A stretch of DNA of 33,925 nt from an uncultured Gammaproteobacteria bacterium (GTDB lineage Bacteria > Pseudomonadota > Gammaproteobacteria > CAMYKB01), in NCBI GenBank assembly GCA_947258875.1, contig CAMYKB010000035.1:29062-62986 (forward strand), given 5' to 3'. A model generated the notes under the pieces. It worked only from the letters and a program-made list of their open reading frames with translations. It had not been told where the DNA came from and searched no databases. Positions 33,876 through 33,925 of the stretch are shown one piece after another. Within the stretch, counting starts at the first letter, position 1, and every line of letters starts with the position of its first letter. The position numbers were made by a program, and so were the translations under genes.

Positions 33876-33925
33876 TTTCAGGATTGACCGACTACCAGGC
33901 CGTCAGCCAGTAACTATCAGGAAGC

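Overview
The window is a stretch of chromosome from a free-living gammaproteobacterium, probably of a Chromatiales/Thiotrichales-like lineage. Four things point there: the gene order TPR lipoprotein-lolB-ispE-tRNA(Gln)-prs-rplY-pth-ychF divergent from hemA-prfA-prmC, a gatCAB operon divergent from mreBCD, rnd followed by a DUF6231-like gene, and small c-type cytochromes. The species cannot be named from the sequence alone. Almost all of the window is housekeeping DNA. There is no phage, integrase, transposase, CRISPR array or secretion island.

Layout. (1) 1-471: the 3' end of an MFS transporter and a Met-CAT tRNA. (2) 552-7714, minus strand: a long cluster for outer-membrane lipoprotein insertion, isoprenoid precursor synthesis, PRPP synthesis and translation (a TPR lipoprotein, lolB, ispE, tRNA-Gln, prs, rplY, pth, ychF). 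Its intergenic DNA holds a hairpin-rich element that carries a second copy of the tRNA-Gln 3' end, an attenuator-like hairpin before rplY and a REP-like inverted pair. (3) 7893-11060, plus strand: hemA-prfA-prmC, in which hemA is broken by an internal deletion and frame change. (4) 11208-13756: an orphan small protein, a GNAT acetyltransferase, a flavodoxin-fold quinone reductase and Hsp33. (5) 13768-19665: gatCAB (minus) divergent from mreBCD (plus); mreC appears to start at a rare ATT codon. (6) 19723-25921: a two-TM dynamin-like GTPase, RNase D, a DUF6231-like protein, IbaG, two cytochromes c, an HExxH protein, a small conserved protein and a DUF4126 membrane protein. (7) 26151-28806: SlyD, an HerA-like ATPase (YjgR) and a DUF4332 helix-hairpin-helix protein. 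(8) 29076-33875: a self-repressing TetR regulator, a Mpo1/DUF962 membrane protein, the Slt transglycosylase, an exported Asp/Arg-repeat protein, and two paralogous 57-59 residue basic proteins.

How the parts work together. HemA charges into tetrapyrrole synthesis while PrfA and its methylase PrmC finish translation. GatCAB completes amide aminoacyl-tRNA synthesis. Pth, L25 and YchF support translation. MreBCD and Slt act on the cell wall, and LolB and the TPR lipoprotein on the outer membrane.

No clearly new multi-gene system is visible. The points most worth a second look are the ATT start of mreC, the deletion in hemA, the tRNA-Gln 3'-end duplication inside a cluster of perfect hairpins, and the pair of tiny RR/DRR-rich paralogues at 30300 and 33702.
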